A program made the position numbers and the translations under genes. 64,000 nt of DNA, taken from positions 1,798,001 to 1,862,000 of the forward strand of contig JAHCAY010000001.1 in NCBI GenBank assembly GCA_019634575.1, given 5' to 3'. Positions 9,968-18,959 of the stretch are shown here, piece after piece. Numbering within the stretch: the first letter of the stretch is position 1; each line of letters opens with the position of its first letter. The stretch is from Candidatus Didemnitutus sp. (GTDB lineage Bacteria; Verrucomicrobiota; Verrucomicrobiia; Opitutales; Opitutaceae). The notes below the pieces were generated by a model. The model was not told the DNA's origin and searched no databases. It saw only the letters and a program-made list of their open reading frames with translations.

Positions 9968-11572
9968 ATGCGTCTCCTCACGCTCCTCTTGACGACCGCC
10001 GCGCTCGCCCTCGCCGGCTGTTCCAAGTCCGCGCCGCACTCCGCCGCCGCGCCCAGCGCCGTCCTGCGCATCGGCAACGGCGCCGAGCCGCAGGATCTCG
10101 ATCCGCAGGTGATGACCGCCTTCACCGACCAGAACATCGCGCTCGCACTGTTCGAGGGGCTCTGCGCACTCGACGAAAAAACTTCCGCGCCCGTCCCCGC
10201 CGCCGCCGAACGCTGGGAAGTTTCCGCCGACGGCCTCGTCTGGACGTTTCATCTCCGCGCCAATTTGCAATGGTCCGACGGCTCGCCGCTCACCGCGGGC
10301 GATTTCGTCGCGTCATGGCGCCGCGCGCTCGCGCCGCAACTCGCCGCCGAATACAGCTACCTGCTCTTCCCGCTCAAAAACGCCGAGGCGATCGCCAACG
10401 CCAAGGCCGACCCCGCCACGCTCGGCGCGGAGGCGACCGACGACCACACGCTGCGCCTCACGCTCGCGCGCCCCACGCCGTATCTGCCCGCGCTCACGGC
10501 CAACCCGATCTGGTTTCCCGTGCCGCCGCGTGTGCTGGAACAGTTCGGCGCCACCGCCGCGCGCGGCACGGCCTGGACGCGCCCCGGCAATCTCGTCGGC
10601 AACGGCCCGTTCACCCTGAAAATCTGGGAGCCGAACGCCCGCGTCGAAGTCGTGCGCAACGCCGCCTACTGGGACGCCGCGACCGTGCGCCTCGAGCGCA
10701 TCGTGTTTTTCCCGACGGAGAACATGGACGTCGACGAGCGGAATTTCCGCGCCGGCCAAGTCGACATCACGAACGAACTCCCGCTCGCCAAGGTCGACAC
10801 CTACCGCAAGACCGCGCCCGAGTCGCTGCGCCTCGACCCGTTCCTCGAGACGTTTTTCCTGCGCTTCAACACCACGCGCCCGCCGCTGAACGACGCGCGC
10901 GTCCGCCGCGCGCTCTCGCTCGCCATCGACCGCGAGCAGCTCGCGCGCACGCTGCTGCGCGGCACCCGCGCGCCCGCGCCGCACTACACGCCGCCCGATT
11001 GCGCCGGCTACACCGCCGAGGCACGCGTGCCGCACGACGTCGCCGCTGCGAAGGCGCTGCTCGCCGCCGCCGGTTTCCCTGACGGGGAAAATTTCCCCAC
11101 GCTCGACGTGCAGATCAAGAACGACGAACTCCACGCCAAGACGCTCGAAGCCATCCAGGCGATGTGGGCGCGCGACCTCGGCGTGCACGTGACGCTCTCG
11201 CCGATGGAACAGAAGACGTGGGTCTCCAACCAGCAGTCGCTCAACTACGCGATTTCGAGCGCACGCTGGGTGGGCGACTTCGTCGATCCGGTGACGTTCC
11301 TCGACATGTTCGTCGGCGGCGGCTCGAACAACTGGACTGGCTGGACCGACCGCGACTACGACGCCGCGATCGAGACCGCCGCCGCCGCGAGCGAGCCGGC
11401 GCCGCGCTACGCGGCGTTTCAACGCGCTGAAGCGCGCCTCCTCGACGCCGCCCCCATCGCGCCCGTGTTCTTCGGTGTCCGCTCGTATCTCATCAGTCCG
11501 ACCGTGAAAGGCTGGGAGCCCGCGCTGCTCGGTTTCCACCAATACAAAAAGGTTTACCTCGCCGCGCCCTGA
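9968..11572 (+). CDS. oppA: Oligopeptide ABC transporter substrate-binding lipoprotein
   Basis: 534-residue periplasmic solute-binding protein of the peptide/nickel family (SBP_bac_5). It begins with a lipoprotein signal peptide MRLLTLLLTT...LALAGC, giving lipidated Cys18. Family hallmarks follow: AEPQDLDPQ near the mature N-terminus, TFHLRANLQWSDGSPLTAGDF, and LSLAIDREQLA. The length is normal for OppA. No permease or ATPase genes adjoin it, so it is an orphan binding protein that would depend on a transporter elsewhere. The ATG at 9968 is preferred over one five codons upstream because it starts the signal peptide. OppA is the best match, but the bound peptide class is unknown. Confidence 0.85.
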   Translation: MRLLTLLLTTAALALAGCSKSAPHSAAAPSAVLRIGNGAEPQDLDPQVMTAFTDQNIALALFEGLCALDEKTSAPVPAAAERWEVSADGLVWTFHLRANLQWSDGSPLTAGDFVASWRRALAPQLAAEYSYLLFPLKNAEAIANAKADPATLGAEATDDHTLRLTLARPTPYLPALTANPIWFPVPPRVLEQFGATAARGTAWTRPGNLVGNGPFTLKIWEPNARVEVVRNAAYWDAATVRLERIVFFPTENMDVDERNFRAGQVDITNELPLAKVDTYRKTAPESLRLDPFLETFFLRFNTTRPPLNDARVRRALSLAIDREQLARTLLRGTRAPAPHYTPPDCAGYTAEARVPHDVAAAKALLAAAGFPDGENFPTLDVQIKNDELHAKTLEAIQAMWARDLGVHVTLSPMEQKTWVSNQQSLNYAISSARWVGDFVDPVTFLDMFVGGGSNNWTGWTDRDYDAAIETAAAASEPAPRYAAFQRAEARLLDAAPIAPVFFGVRSYLISPTVKGWEPALLGFHQYKKVYLAAP

Positions 11573-11587
11573 CGGCACGTTGCGCCC

Positions 11588-12046
11588 ATGCGTCTCCTCG
11601 CGCTTTTCCTCGCTCTCGCCGCCGTCGCATCCGCCGCCGAAGTGCGCGTCGTGCGCGTGTTCACCGGCTGGCGCGAAGCCGCGTCGTTCAAGCGCATCTC
11701 GGAATACTTCACCGGCCGCGAAAACACCGGCGGCGAAGTCGTCCTGCGCACGCAACCCGCCGCGCGCGGCGGCTACTATTTCCTCGTGCGCACCGACAAC
11801 GACGGCCCGGCGCGCGACATCCGCTTCCGCCTCGAAGTCGTCACGCCCGGCGCGACGCAGCCGCGCAACTTCGAGTTCGCCGCCGCGCTCCCCGCTGGCA
11901 ACCAGGTTTACCAACTCGGCCTCACCGGCGCCGACTGGGCCGCGAGCACGATCTCGCCGATGGCGTGGAAACTCGAACTCGTCGACGCCGACGGCAAGAC
12001 GCTCGCGACCGAGAAGAGCTACCTCTGGGAAAAACCCGCGAAGTAA
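11588..12046 (+). CDS. Secreted protein of unknown function
   Basis: 152 residues with a clear signal peptide (MRLLALFLALAAVASAAEV, cleavage after ASA). The mature part is a small beta-rich domain (GGEVVLRTQPAARGGYYFLV, RTDNDGPARDIRFRLEVVTP) resembling an immunoglobulin-like or C2-like fold with a single domain. It lies 15 bp after the OppA-like gene and could be co-transcribed with it. I do not recognise the family. No catalytic motif is evident; a periplasmic role is inferred from the signal alone. Confidence 0.75.
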   Translation: MRLLALFLALAAVASAAEVRVVRVFTGWREAASFKRISEYFTGRENTGGEVVLRTQPAARGGYYFLVRTDNDGPARDIRFRLEVVTPGATQPRNFEFAAALPAGNQVYQLGLTGADWAASTISPMAWKLELVDADGKTLATEKSYLWEKPAK

Positions 12047-12091
12047 CGGTCCGCAGCGCCGCCCGCCGGAGTGAGGGCGGGAGCGCCTCGC

Positions 12092-12985
12092 ATGGCTAAA
12101 AGCGAAACCTTCTGGTCTAACTGGCAGCCTTTCGCCGGCTGGACCCCGACCGCCGCTGTGCTCGCCGAGACGCTCGACGGCGGCCAAGCCTTCCGCTGGC
12201 GAGCAGACGCCGACGGCACGTGGACCGGCTTCTGGTCGGACTGCGTCGCGCAACTGCGCCTCGCGCACGGCGCGCTCGAGTGGCGCGCACCGTTCGCAAT
12301 CGAGGCGCGCGTCGCCACCGAACTCCCGCACTACCTCGGCCACGAACACGATTGGACCGCACTGACCGACGCGTTGCCCTGGCGCAGCGACCCGCACCTC
12401 GCGCAATGCGTGAGCGCGTTCCGCGGACTACGTTTGTTGCGCCAGCCGTTCGGCGAGACGCTGCTCGGCTTCCTTTGCAGCGCCACGAAACAGATCGTGC
12501 AGATCAAGCAAATGGTCGCGCTGCTCGCCGAGCGGCACGGCGTGGAGCTCGCGCGCGATGACGGCGCCGTTTTCCACCGCCTGCCCACCTGGCCCGAGCT
12601 CGCGGCGATACCCGAAACCGAGCTGCGCGCGTGCCTGCTCGGCTTCCGCGCCCGCTACATTCGCGAGACGGCGCTGTTTCTCGCCGCGCGCCCCGACTGG
12701 CTCGCGGTCACCGCGGCGGCGCCGTATCCCGAGGCGAAGGCGCGACTGGTGGAGCTGCCGGGCGTCGGCGAGAAGGTCGCGGATTGCGTGCTGCTTTTCG
12801 GCACGGGCCAGCTCGAGGCGTTCCCCGTCGACACATGGATTCTGAAGGCACTCGCGCGGCGCTACGGCCTCGAGGGCTGGAAGCCGGCGCAAGTCGCGCA
12901 CTTCGGCCGCGTGCACTTCGGCCTGCGTGCCGGCCTCGCGCAACAATACCTCTTCGCCTGGGAGCGCCGCCACGGCGGGCGGTAG
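12092..12985 (+). CDS. OGG1-type 8-oxoguanine DNA glycosylase/AP lyase
   Basis: 297-residue base-excision repair enzyme that should remove 8-oxoguanine from DNA and cleave the abasic site. Eukaryote-like OGG1 features are visible: ETLDGGQAFRW at 26-36 (OGG_N domain), LLGFLCSATKQIVQIKQM in the damage-binding region, and helix-hairpin-helix LPGVGEKVADC at 222-232 with catalytic Lys228. The conserved catalytic Asp247 lies in FPVDTWI. The start at 12092 follows a GGAG-like ribosome site; an upstream in-frame GTG at 12071 is less likely. Most bacteria use MutM for this lesion, so the OGG1-type enzyme is a less common choice. Length fits the family. Confidence 0.9.
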   Translation: MAKSETFWSNWQPFAGWTPTAAVLAETLDGGQAFRWRADADGTWTGFWSDCVAQLRLAHGALEWRAPFAIEARVATELPHYLGHEHDWTALTDALPWRSDPHLAQCVSAFRGLRLLRQPFGETLLGFLCSATKQIVQIKQMVALLAERHGVELARDDGAVFHRLPTWPELAAIPETELRACLLGFRARYIRETALFLAARPDWLAVTAAAPYPEAKARLVELPGVGEKVADCVLLFGTGQLEAFPVDTWILKALARRYGLEGWKPAQVAHFGRVHFGLRAGLAQQYLFAWERRHGGR

Positions 12986-13009
12986 GCTGGCAGAAATTCG
13001 CGTAGCTCG

Positions 13010-13082
13010 GTGGCCCGCGATCTCCGAGCGCGGGTTTCAGGAGTAGAGCGCCGAGCACCCGCGTTCGGAGGTCGCGGGTCAC
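13010..13082. repeat. Inverted repeat, dispersed GC-rich palindrome family
   Basis: Two 26-nt arms at 13010-13035 and 13057-13082 are reverse complements with 3 mismatches, separated by 21 nt. Each arm itself contains a short hairpin of the form CCGCG..CTCCGAGCGCGGG. The left arm closely matches the element at 56786-56812, so this is a member of a dispersed intergenic repeat family rather than a gene-specific site. It lies between the glycosylase and Hsp15 genes, just downstream of a stop codon, and could act as a transcript 3'-end structure. Confidence 0.8.
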
Positions 13083-13162
13083 TGCGCTTCCTTTCTTGCT
13101 GCAGCTCGAACTTGTTTTTGCGTTCTCTCGCCGCTCTGCTGTGCGCGGCCCAACGCTTCCTC

Positions 13163-13540
13163 ATGGACGATACCCGTCTCGACAAATGGCTCTGGAGCGT
13201 GCGCGTGTTCAAGACCCGCGCCGAGGCGGCCGCCGTGTGCCGCAACGGCCGCGTGCAGGTCAACGGCCTCGACGCGAAGCCCGGCCGCGACATCCACGTC
13301 GGCGAGGTCGTGACCGCGCGCGTCGGCATGATCACGCGCACGCTGAAGGTCGTCGGTGTGCCGCGTTCGCGCGTCGGCGCGAAGCAGTTGCCGGAGTTCG
13401 TCGTCGATCTCACGCCCGCCGCCGAATACGAACGCGCCAAGCAGGCCAGTCTCGAGCACCTGCTCGCGCGGGAGCGCGGGCGCGGTCGGCCGACGAAGAA
13501 AGAGCGACGCGACATGGGCCAGCTCTTCGGCTTCGAGTGA
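13163..13540 (+). CDS. hslR: Hsp15-like S4 domain RNA-binding protein
   Basis: 125 residues. The S4 RNA-binding domain occupies residues ~3-70 (TRLDKWLWSVRVFKTRAEAA then GRVQVNGLDAKPGRDIHVGE), as in Hsp15, which binds free 50S subunits still carrying nascent peptidyl-tRNA. The basic C-terminal tail (RERGRGRPTKKERRDMGQLF) is also typical of Hsp15. The ATG at 13163 is chosen because the S4 domain starts within a few residues; the longer open frame upstream reads through the 13010-13082 repeat. The S4 assignment is firm; Hsp15 over a related S4 protein is likely from the RPTKKERR tail. Confidence 0.87.
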   Translation: MDDTRLDKWLWSVRVFKTRAEAAAVCRNGRVQVNGLDAKPGRDIHVGEVVTARVGMITRTLKVVGVPRSRVGAKQLPEFVVDLTPAAEYERAKQASLEHLLARERGRGRPTKKERRDMGQLFGFE

Positions 13541-13594
13541 GGTGCTGTCGGCGCGGCGCTCCCTCGGCCGGGGCCAGGCGGAGGCACCGGCAGC

Positions 13595-15406
13595 ATGCGT
13601 GGCACGCGTTTTCCGGATAATTTCCGACGTTTTACGACGGCTGTGCCTAAACCGCCACCGGTCCGCGCCGATGCACGAAGGGTGATCACCCCATTGTCGG
13701 CCACTGCGACGCTCGAGCGCGCCCGCGCCGCCTTGCAGAATGGCAAAGGCGCCGGGTTGCCGGAGCTGTTGGCGATCATCGAGACGATTTCCACCAACCT
13801 CGCCGAGGTCACGATCCAGGAGCTCGCCGACCTCATCGAAAAGGACGCTGCGGTGCTCGCGCGCATCGTGCAGATCGCGAACACGCTTCCGCACAATCCG
13901 AGCTTCACGCCGCTCTCGTCGCTCACGCACGCGATCCACCAGATCGGCTTCAGCCGCGTGCGCAGCCTCACGCTCTCGATCATGCTCGTCGAAAACGCCG
14001 GCGGCCGCAACCCGCCCGAGCAGCGCGAAGCGGCGGCGCAGGCCTTGTGCGCCGGACTCATTGCGCAGGGTTGCGCGCAGAAGTTCGGCTACGTCGACCC
14101 CGAGGCGGCGTTCGCCGCGGCGACGCTCCGCAATTTCGGCTACATCATCCTGCCGGCGGTCTCGCTCGAACACTACCAGGAAGCCATGCAGCGCCTGAAG
14201 GAGCGACCGGAAGACATCGCCTTCCGGGGGATGTTCGGCATCACGCCGCTCGATCTGGGCCGCAAGCTGCTCGTCGGCGCGCGCCTGCCGGAAGAGTTCA
14301 TGAAGGCGTTGCGCGATGTCTCGCCCGAGGCGATGGGCGGCACCGCCACGCTGCCCGAGACGCGCCTGCTCGCCATGGCGGATTTCGGCACGCGCATCGC
14401 GCGCGCGGCGCTCGATGGCACGAAAAGCTCCAACACCTTCGGCGAGGAGACGCGCGGCCTCGCGCAGCGCTTCCGCCGGGTCATCCCCGACGCGCTCGAC
14501 TACATCCCCGAAGCGCTCGCCCACGCCGACTCGCGGCTGTCGAGCTTCCTCGGCACCGCCGGAGTCGTGACGCTGCCGACCGCGAGCCTAAACCGCATCC
14601 GCGCGCGCGTGCAGCACGTCGCACCGGACACCATCGCCATCACGCCGCCCGCTCCGACGGCCCGGCCCGCCGTGCTCGTCACCGCGCCGGAGCGCGAGAC
14701 CTTCAACACGACGCTCGCGCCAGCGCTCGGCGAAGCCGCGATCGATCCGCTCGCCTCGCCCGCGATCGGCGAGCCCACGCCGCGGCGCGACCTCGAGTCG
14801 CCGAATCACGACACGCTGGCGCCGACGCACCAAGCCGCACCGGAGATCATCGCCGCTCCGATTCCCGACGAGGTCTCGCCGCCCATCGCCTTGCCCGAGG
14901 ACTCCCCGCCGAGTTCACAGCCGCCGTTCGAGACGGCGCCCATGCGCGAGCCGGAGGCGGGCGACCCATGGCGCACCGCGCTCAGTCTCGTGCGCGACAG
15001 TTTCGGCGCGCAGGAGTGCTGGCATTTCTCCACGCAGCCCGGCAGCCCCGTGCTTTCCCTCGACGAAGGCGTCGGCGAGCGCTGGTCGCGCTTCCAACTC
15101 GTGGCCACCGTCCGCCCGGACGAGCGCACGGTATTCGGCGTCTGTTTCCTGCGCCGCGAAGCCGTCGTCATCCACGACCTCAGCGACCCGAAGCTGAAAC
15201 CCTATCTGCCCGCCTGGATGCTCGACGCGACCGGCGCACCGCCGTCCTTCGTGCTCATTCCCATGACCGACGGCCAACGCACCACCGGTCTCGTGCTCAT
15301 CGGCTGGCACAGCGCGCAACGCATCACGCTCAACAAAGCCCAGCTCGAGCTCGCGCGCCAGACCCTCGACACCGCGCACACCCTGCGCCACTCCGCCGCC
15401 GCCTGA
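13595..15406 (+). CDS. HDOD domain signalling protein with C-terminal GAF-like region
   Basis: 603 residues. An N-terminal HDOD domain covers about residues 40-260 (ELADLIEKDAAVLARIVQIA, then SLTHAIHQIGFSRVRSLTLS), a catalytically dead HD relative used in signalling. A long Pro/Ala-rich linker (~330-450) follows, then a GAF-like domain (~455-600: WRTALSLVRDSFGAQECWHF, ERTVFGVCFLRREAVVIHDL). HDOD proteins link stress, motility or cell-cycle signals to regulators, but the input and output here are unknown. The start may instead be GTG at 13643 (VPKPPPVRADA). The gene is monocistronic in this context. Confidence 0.85.
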   Translation: MRGTRFPDNFRRFTTAVPKPPPVRADARRVITPLSATATLERARAALQNGKGAGLPELLAIIETISTNLAEVTIQELADLIEKDAAVLARIVQIANTLPHNPSFTPLSSLTHAIHQIGFSRVRSLTLSIMLVENAGGRNPPEQREAAAQALCAGLIAQGCAQKFGYVDPEAAFAAATLRNFGYIILPAVSLEHYQEAMQRLKERPEDIAFRGMFGITPLDLGRKLLVGARLPEEFMKALRDVSPEAMGGTATLPETRLLAMADFGTRIARAALDGTKSSNTFGEETRGLAQRFRRVIPDALDYIPEALAHADSRLSSFLGTAGVVTLPTASLNRIRARVQHVAPDTIAITPPAPTARPAVLVTAPERETFNTTLAPALGEAAIDPLASPAIGEPTPRRDLESPNHDTLAPTHQAAPEIIAAPIPDEVSPPIALPEDSPPSSQPPFETAPMREPEAGDPWRTALSLVRDSFGAQECWHFSTQPGSPVLSLDEGVGERWSRFQLVATVRPDERTVFGVCFLRREAVVIHDLSDPKLKPYLPAWMLDATGAPPSFVLIPMTDGQRTTGLVLIGWHSAQRITLNKAQLELARQTLDTAHTLRHSAAA

Positions 15407-15589
15407 CGACGATGAACGCGTCACGCTGGCGATCGTCCGCCGCCCTCGCAACCGTCCGCTCCCGCGCAGTGGAGACGCAACCCGCCGGATTTCTCCCTCG
15501 ACGCAGCGGGGGCGGACACTAGCAGTTGGCGCACGCGCTGCCCCCGGTCACCCGGCGCGCCGGCGCCGTTCGCAACCCAGAAGGCCCCC

Positions 15590-17356
15590 ATGCAACTCAT
15601 GCAGGTTCGACGCCGCTCGCGTAGTCGCGGCCGGTTCATTTTCCTCGGCGTGCTCGCGGGCATTGCCGCCCTCGCTTACGGCGGCTGGCGCTTGTATCAC
15701 TACGCCGGGCCGCGCTACGCCCGTTGGAAACAGCAACGCGCGCTCGTGCAGGCGCGCGAGTTCATGGACAAACGCGACGCCGCCAGCGCGCAGGTCGCGC
15801 TCGAAGTCGCGCTCAAGGCCGTGCCGGGCGACCCCGATGCGCTCCGCCTCGCCGCCGACATGCTCGAACAAGTCGGCGCCCCCCAAGCCATGCGCCTGCG
15901 CCGTTCCGTCGTCGAGGTCCTCCCCAACTCCGCCGACGACGCCGCCAAGCTCGTCGTCTGCTGCATCCGTTTCGGCGACTTCAACGCCGCGAAGGACGCC
16001 CTCAGTGGCACCTCGCCCGCGCTCTCCGCGCAGACGCCGATGCTCCAGGCCGCCCTCGCCTACGCCGCCTCGACCAGCGACACGATCGTCGTCGCCGCAC
16101 TCCTGGACGAGCTCCGCAAACGCACGCCGGACAGCGTGGAGCTGAAGCGCTCCGAAGCCCTCCTCTACTTGCAAAACCCCTCCGAGAAACGCCGCGAAGA
16201 AGCGCGCGCACAACTCGACCAGATCGCCCGCGAAAACCCGGCGCTCAGCCTCGACATCGCACGCGGCCTCGCGAGCGACGCGATCCGCCGCAAGGATTAC
16301 TCCGACGCCGAACAGCGCTGGCGCAAGATCGTCGCCGACCCGAAATCCGTCTTCAACGACCGCCTGCAGCTCGCGAACATGGAACTGCTCGTGCAGAAAA
16401 AGCCGCTCGAGCAGATCATGCCGCCGCTCGCCCGCGCAGCGGCCGGCGAGGCCGACGCCCCGGTCTTCGCCCAATGGCTGCTCGTGCAGGGCCACGGCAA
16501 GGAAATGCTCGCCTGGATCGACACCCTGCCGCCCAAGGTGCGCGACCTGCCCGCGCTGCAAGCCAGCCGCGTGGACGCCTACGCGCAACTCAAGGACTGG
16601 GACCACCTCTTCCCCGCGCTCGAAGCCGGCGGCTGGGGGCCGTTCCCGAAAGAAGTGCTGAAGGTCGTCGTCGCCGCGCAGGCACTCGACGAGCCGTCGC
16701 ACCTCAACCTGCGCCGCGAAGCGTGGGACGTCGCCGTGACTAAGGCGCAAACGAGCCTCTCCGCGCTGCGCACCTTGCAGCGCCTCGCTTCGCTGTGGGG
16801 CTGGTCCGACGAAGCCGAGCGCGCGCTGTGGGCCATCGCCCGCGGCTACCCCGACCAGACGTGGGCGCATCAGGCGCTGTTCAACATCTTCCGCGAAAAG
16901 AAACGCACCACCGATATGCGCGACGTGCTACGGACGCTGCGCGACTCCGACCCGTCCGTGCCGCGCTATCAGCACGACTGGGCGCTGCTCAGCCTGTTGA
17001 CCGAGCCGAACTCCACTTGGAACCAAGCGAAGGAGACGATGAAGAAACTCCACGACGCCGAGCCGAAGAACGCCACCTACATCACCGGCTACGCCTTCGC
17101 ACTCGCGCAGGCGGAGCGTGGCCCGGAAGCCGTCGCCCTCGTCGGCCAGCTCGCGGACACCGACCGCGATTACCCGCCGCGCGCGCCCTACCTCGCCTTC
17201 GTCTACGGCGTCGGCAAGAATGCGGCTGGCGTCGAGGCCGCGCAGAAACGCGGTGCCAACGTGGATTTCCTGCCGGAAGAGACGTTCTTGTTCAGCCGCG
17301 CGAATACCGAACTCACCCGCAAGCCCGCTCCGAAAACGCCGGCCAAGAAAAACTGA
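15590..17356 (+). CDS. Membrane-anchored TPR protein of the PEP-CTERM locus
   Basis: 588 residues with one N-terminal membrane helix (FIFLGVLAGIAALAYGGWRLY), so most of the protein faces the periplasm. The rest is alpha-helical and TPR-like, with repeat units such as QAREFMDKRDAASAQVALEV and GDPDALRLAADMLEQ. It ends six bases before the exosortase start, indicating an operon. TPR proteins commonly accompany exosortase and exopolysaccharide export loci, so a role in assembling or handling sorted proteins or polysaccharide is inferred. No enzyme motif is visible. The basic tail (RKPAPKTPAKKN) is unremarkable. Confidence 0.85.
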   Translation: MQLMQVRRRSRSRGRFIFLGVLAGIAALAYGGWRLYHYAGPRYARWKQQRALVQAREFMDKRDAASAQVALEVALKAVPGDPDALRLAADMLEQVGAPQAMRLRRSVVEVLPNSADDAAKLVVCCIRFGDFNAAKDALSGTSPALSAQTPMLQAALAYAASTSDTIVVAALLDELRKRTPDSVELKRSEALLYLQNPSEKRREEARAQLDQIARENPALSLDIARGLASDAIRRKDYSDAEQRWRKIVADPKSVFNDRLQLANMELLVQKKPLEQIMPPLARAAAGEADAPVFAQWLLVQGHGKEMLAWIDTLPPKVRDLPALQASRVDAYAQLKDWDHLFPALEAGGWGPFPKEVLKVVVAAQALDEPSHLNLRREAWDVAVTKAQTSLSALRTLQRLASLWGWSDEAERALWAIARGYPDQTWAHQALFNIFREKKRTTDMRDVLRTLRDSDPSVPRYQHDWALLSLLTEPNSTWNQAKETMKKLHDAEPKNATYITGYAFALAQAERGPEAVALVGQLADTDRDYPPRAPYLAFVYGVGKNAAGVEAAQKRGANVDFLPEETFLFSRANTELTRKPAPKTPAKKN

Positions 17357-17362
17357 CGGGCC

Positions 17363-18895
17363 ATGGACGCGACACGACGCACAACGCTCGCGGTCACCGC
17401 GATCGTGGCGGGAGGGGGTTTGCTGCTGCTCTCGCTGCTCGCCGCCGCGTGGTCCAACTCGGCCGACCTCGGCCACGCGTGGGCCGTGCCGGTATTGATG
17501 GCATTCCTGTGGTGGGAACGCTGGGCGGAACGGCCGGTCACGGCCGCACCGCGCGACGTGCCGCGTTGGCTGTGGGCGATCGCGGCTCTCGTGGTGCTGC
17601 TCGCGGTGCCTGTGCGCCTGTTGACGATTCCCTATCCGCTGCTGCCGACGCTCCTGGCCGGCTCCGTCGTCGGTGCAGCCGCGGTCGCAGCGCTGGGCGC
17701 ATGGTTGATCGCCGGCCGCGAAGGCCTGCGCTGGACACTCCCACCGCTGGTGCTGCTCGTCAGCGCACTCCCGACGCCGAGCGTGATCGAGTCGGGCTTG
17801 ATCGTGCCGATGCGCGAAGTGTTCGCGAGCATCGTGGCTGAACTCGCCAACCTGTTCGGCCGGCCAGCGCTCGCCACCGGCACGAGCATCCGCCTCGCGA
17901 CCGGCTGGGTCGGCATCGACGAAGCGTGCGGCGGCATCCGCTCGTTGCAGGCATGCGTGATGATCGGACTGTTTTTCGGCGAATGGTATCGCTTCGGCTG
18001 GGCTCGCCGCGCCGGGCTGCTCGGGTTGAGCGTGGGCTTCGCGGTCGCGGGGAATTTCTTCCGCATCCTTTTCCTCGCGTGGCGCGCCGGCGAGGGCGAG
18101 GCCGCCGTGCTCGCCGCCCACGACGTCGCCGGCTGGGCCGCCATGGTCGCGAGCGTGACGGTCACCGGCTGGCTCGCGATCAAATGGGCCGGCTACCGCC
18201 TGCCGCAACCGGTGATCCGCCGCGAGGCGCGTCCGGCGCTGACGGCGCTGCACCCGGGCTGGATCTGGCTCGGCGTGATCGTCGGCGCACTGGCGCTCAA
18301 CGAGGCAAGTGCGCGCGCGTGGTATTTCCGCGGCGCCCGCGCCCAGAGCGAGGTGCCGCAATGGAGCGTCCGCTGGCCAACCGCCTTGCCCACCTATCAA
18401 GCCGAAGGCCTGGGCGACGTCGCGCGCGACATGTTGCGCCCCAACGGTTTCGCCGCGGCACGATGGGCTTTGCCCAGTGGCGAATGGGTCTGGGCCTACT
18501 ACGTGCAATGGACGCAAGGGCAAGTCGCGCGCTTCGTGCCCTTCCTCCACAATCCGACGGTTTGCCTGCCCTTGAGCGGCTGCGAGCTGCTGGCCGAGGA
18601 GGAGCCGATCGAACTTCAGGTGTCCGGCAATCGCTTGGTATTCAACACTTATAGATTTCGGCGCGCCGGCACGGACATGTTGGTGACTTTCGTCATCTGG
18701 GATTCTGCGCGCGGGCAGCCCTTGCTGCCCACGGACGGATCGAATCGCGCCGCCTGGGACCACCGGTGGCGCGATGTGCGCGAAGGCCGTCAGCACCAGC
18801 CGGCGCAGCTATTCTCCGTCGCCCTCGACTCCAACGGAAACGCTCGGGCCCAGATGCGCACCATCCTCCAAAGCATGGTGGTGTCCTCTAGGTAA
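17363..18895 (+). CDS. Exosortase fused to EpsI-like C-terminal domain
   Basis: 510 residues. Residues ~1-280 are an eight-or-so-helix exosortase, the membrane transpeptidase that recognises PEP-CTERM tails. The catalytic triad is visible: Cys189 in DEACGGIRSLQ, Arg234 in GNFFRILF, His253 in HDVAGW. After one more membrane helix (~289-305) comes an EpsI-like periplasmic domain with its hallmark HNPTVCLPLSGCEL. In many systems EpsI is a separate gene; here it is fused. The next gene encodes a PEP-CTERM-type protein, its probable substrate. Which exosortase subclass (XrtA to XrtX) it belongs to I cannot settle without profile searches. Confidence 0.92.
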   Translation: MDATRRTTLAVTAIVAGGGLLLLSLLAAAWSNSADLGHAWAVPVLMAFLWWERWAERPVTAAPRDVPRWLWAIAALVVLLAVPVRLLTIPYPLLPTLLAGSVVGAAAVAALGAWLIAGREGLRWTLPPLVLLVSALPTPSVIESGLIVPMREVFASIVAELANLFGRPALATGTSIRLATGWVGIDEACGGIRSLQACVMIGLFFGEWYRFGWARRAGLLGLSVGFAVAGNFFRILFLAWRAGEGEAAVLAAHDVAGWAAMVASVTVTGWLAIKWAGYRLPQPVIRREARPALTALHPGWIWLGVIVGALALNEASARAWYFRGARAQSEVPQWSVRWPTALPTYQAEGLGDVARDMLRPNGFAAARWALPSGEWVWAYYVQWTQGQVARFVPFLHNPTVCLPLSGCELLAEEEPIELQVSGNRLVFNTYRFRRAGTDMLVTFVIWDSARGQPLLPTDGSNRAAWDHRWRDVREGRQHQPAQLFSVALDSNGNARAQMRTILQSMVVSSR

Positions 18896-18959
18896 TATTC
18901 CCGTTTGTGAGGAAAATTGAGTTGCTATTCCCGAAACGCGATAAGGTAATCACCCCAGC

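Noticed and set aside
10313..12406. 697-residue antisense open frame across the OppA-like gene and neighbours
   Set aside because: It is the mirror of coding DNA in a GC-rich genome and has low-complexity Arg/Gly/Ala composition without any motif; the sense genes are well supported.
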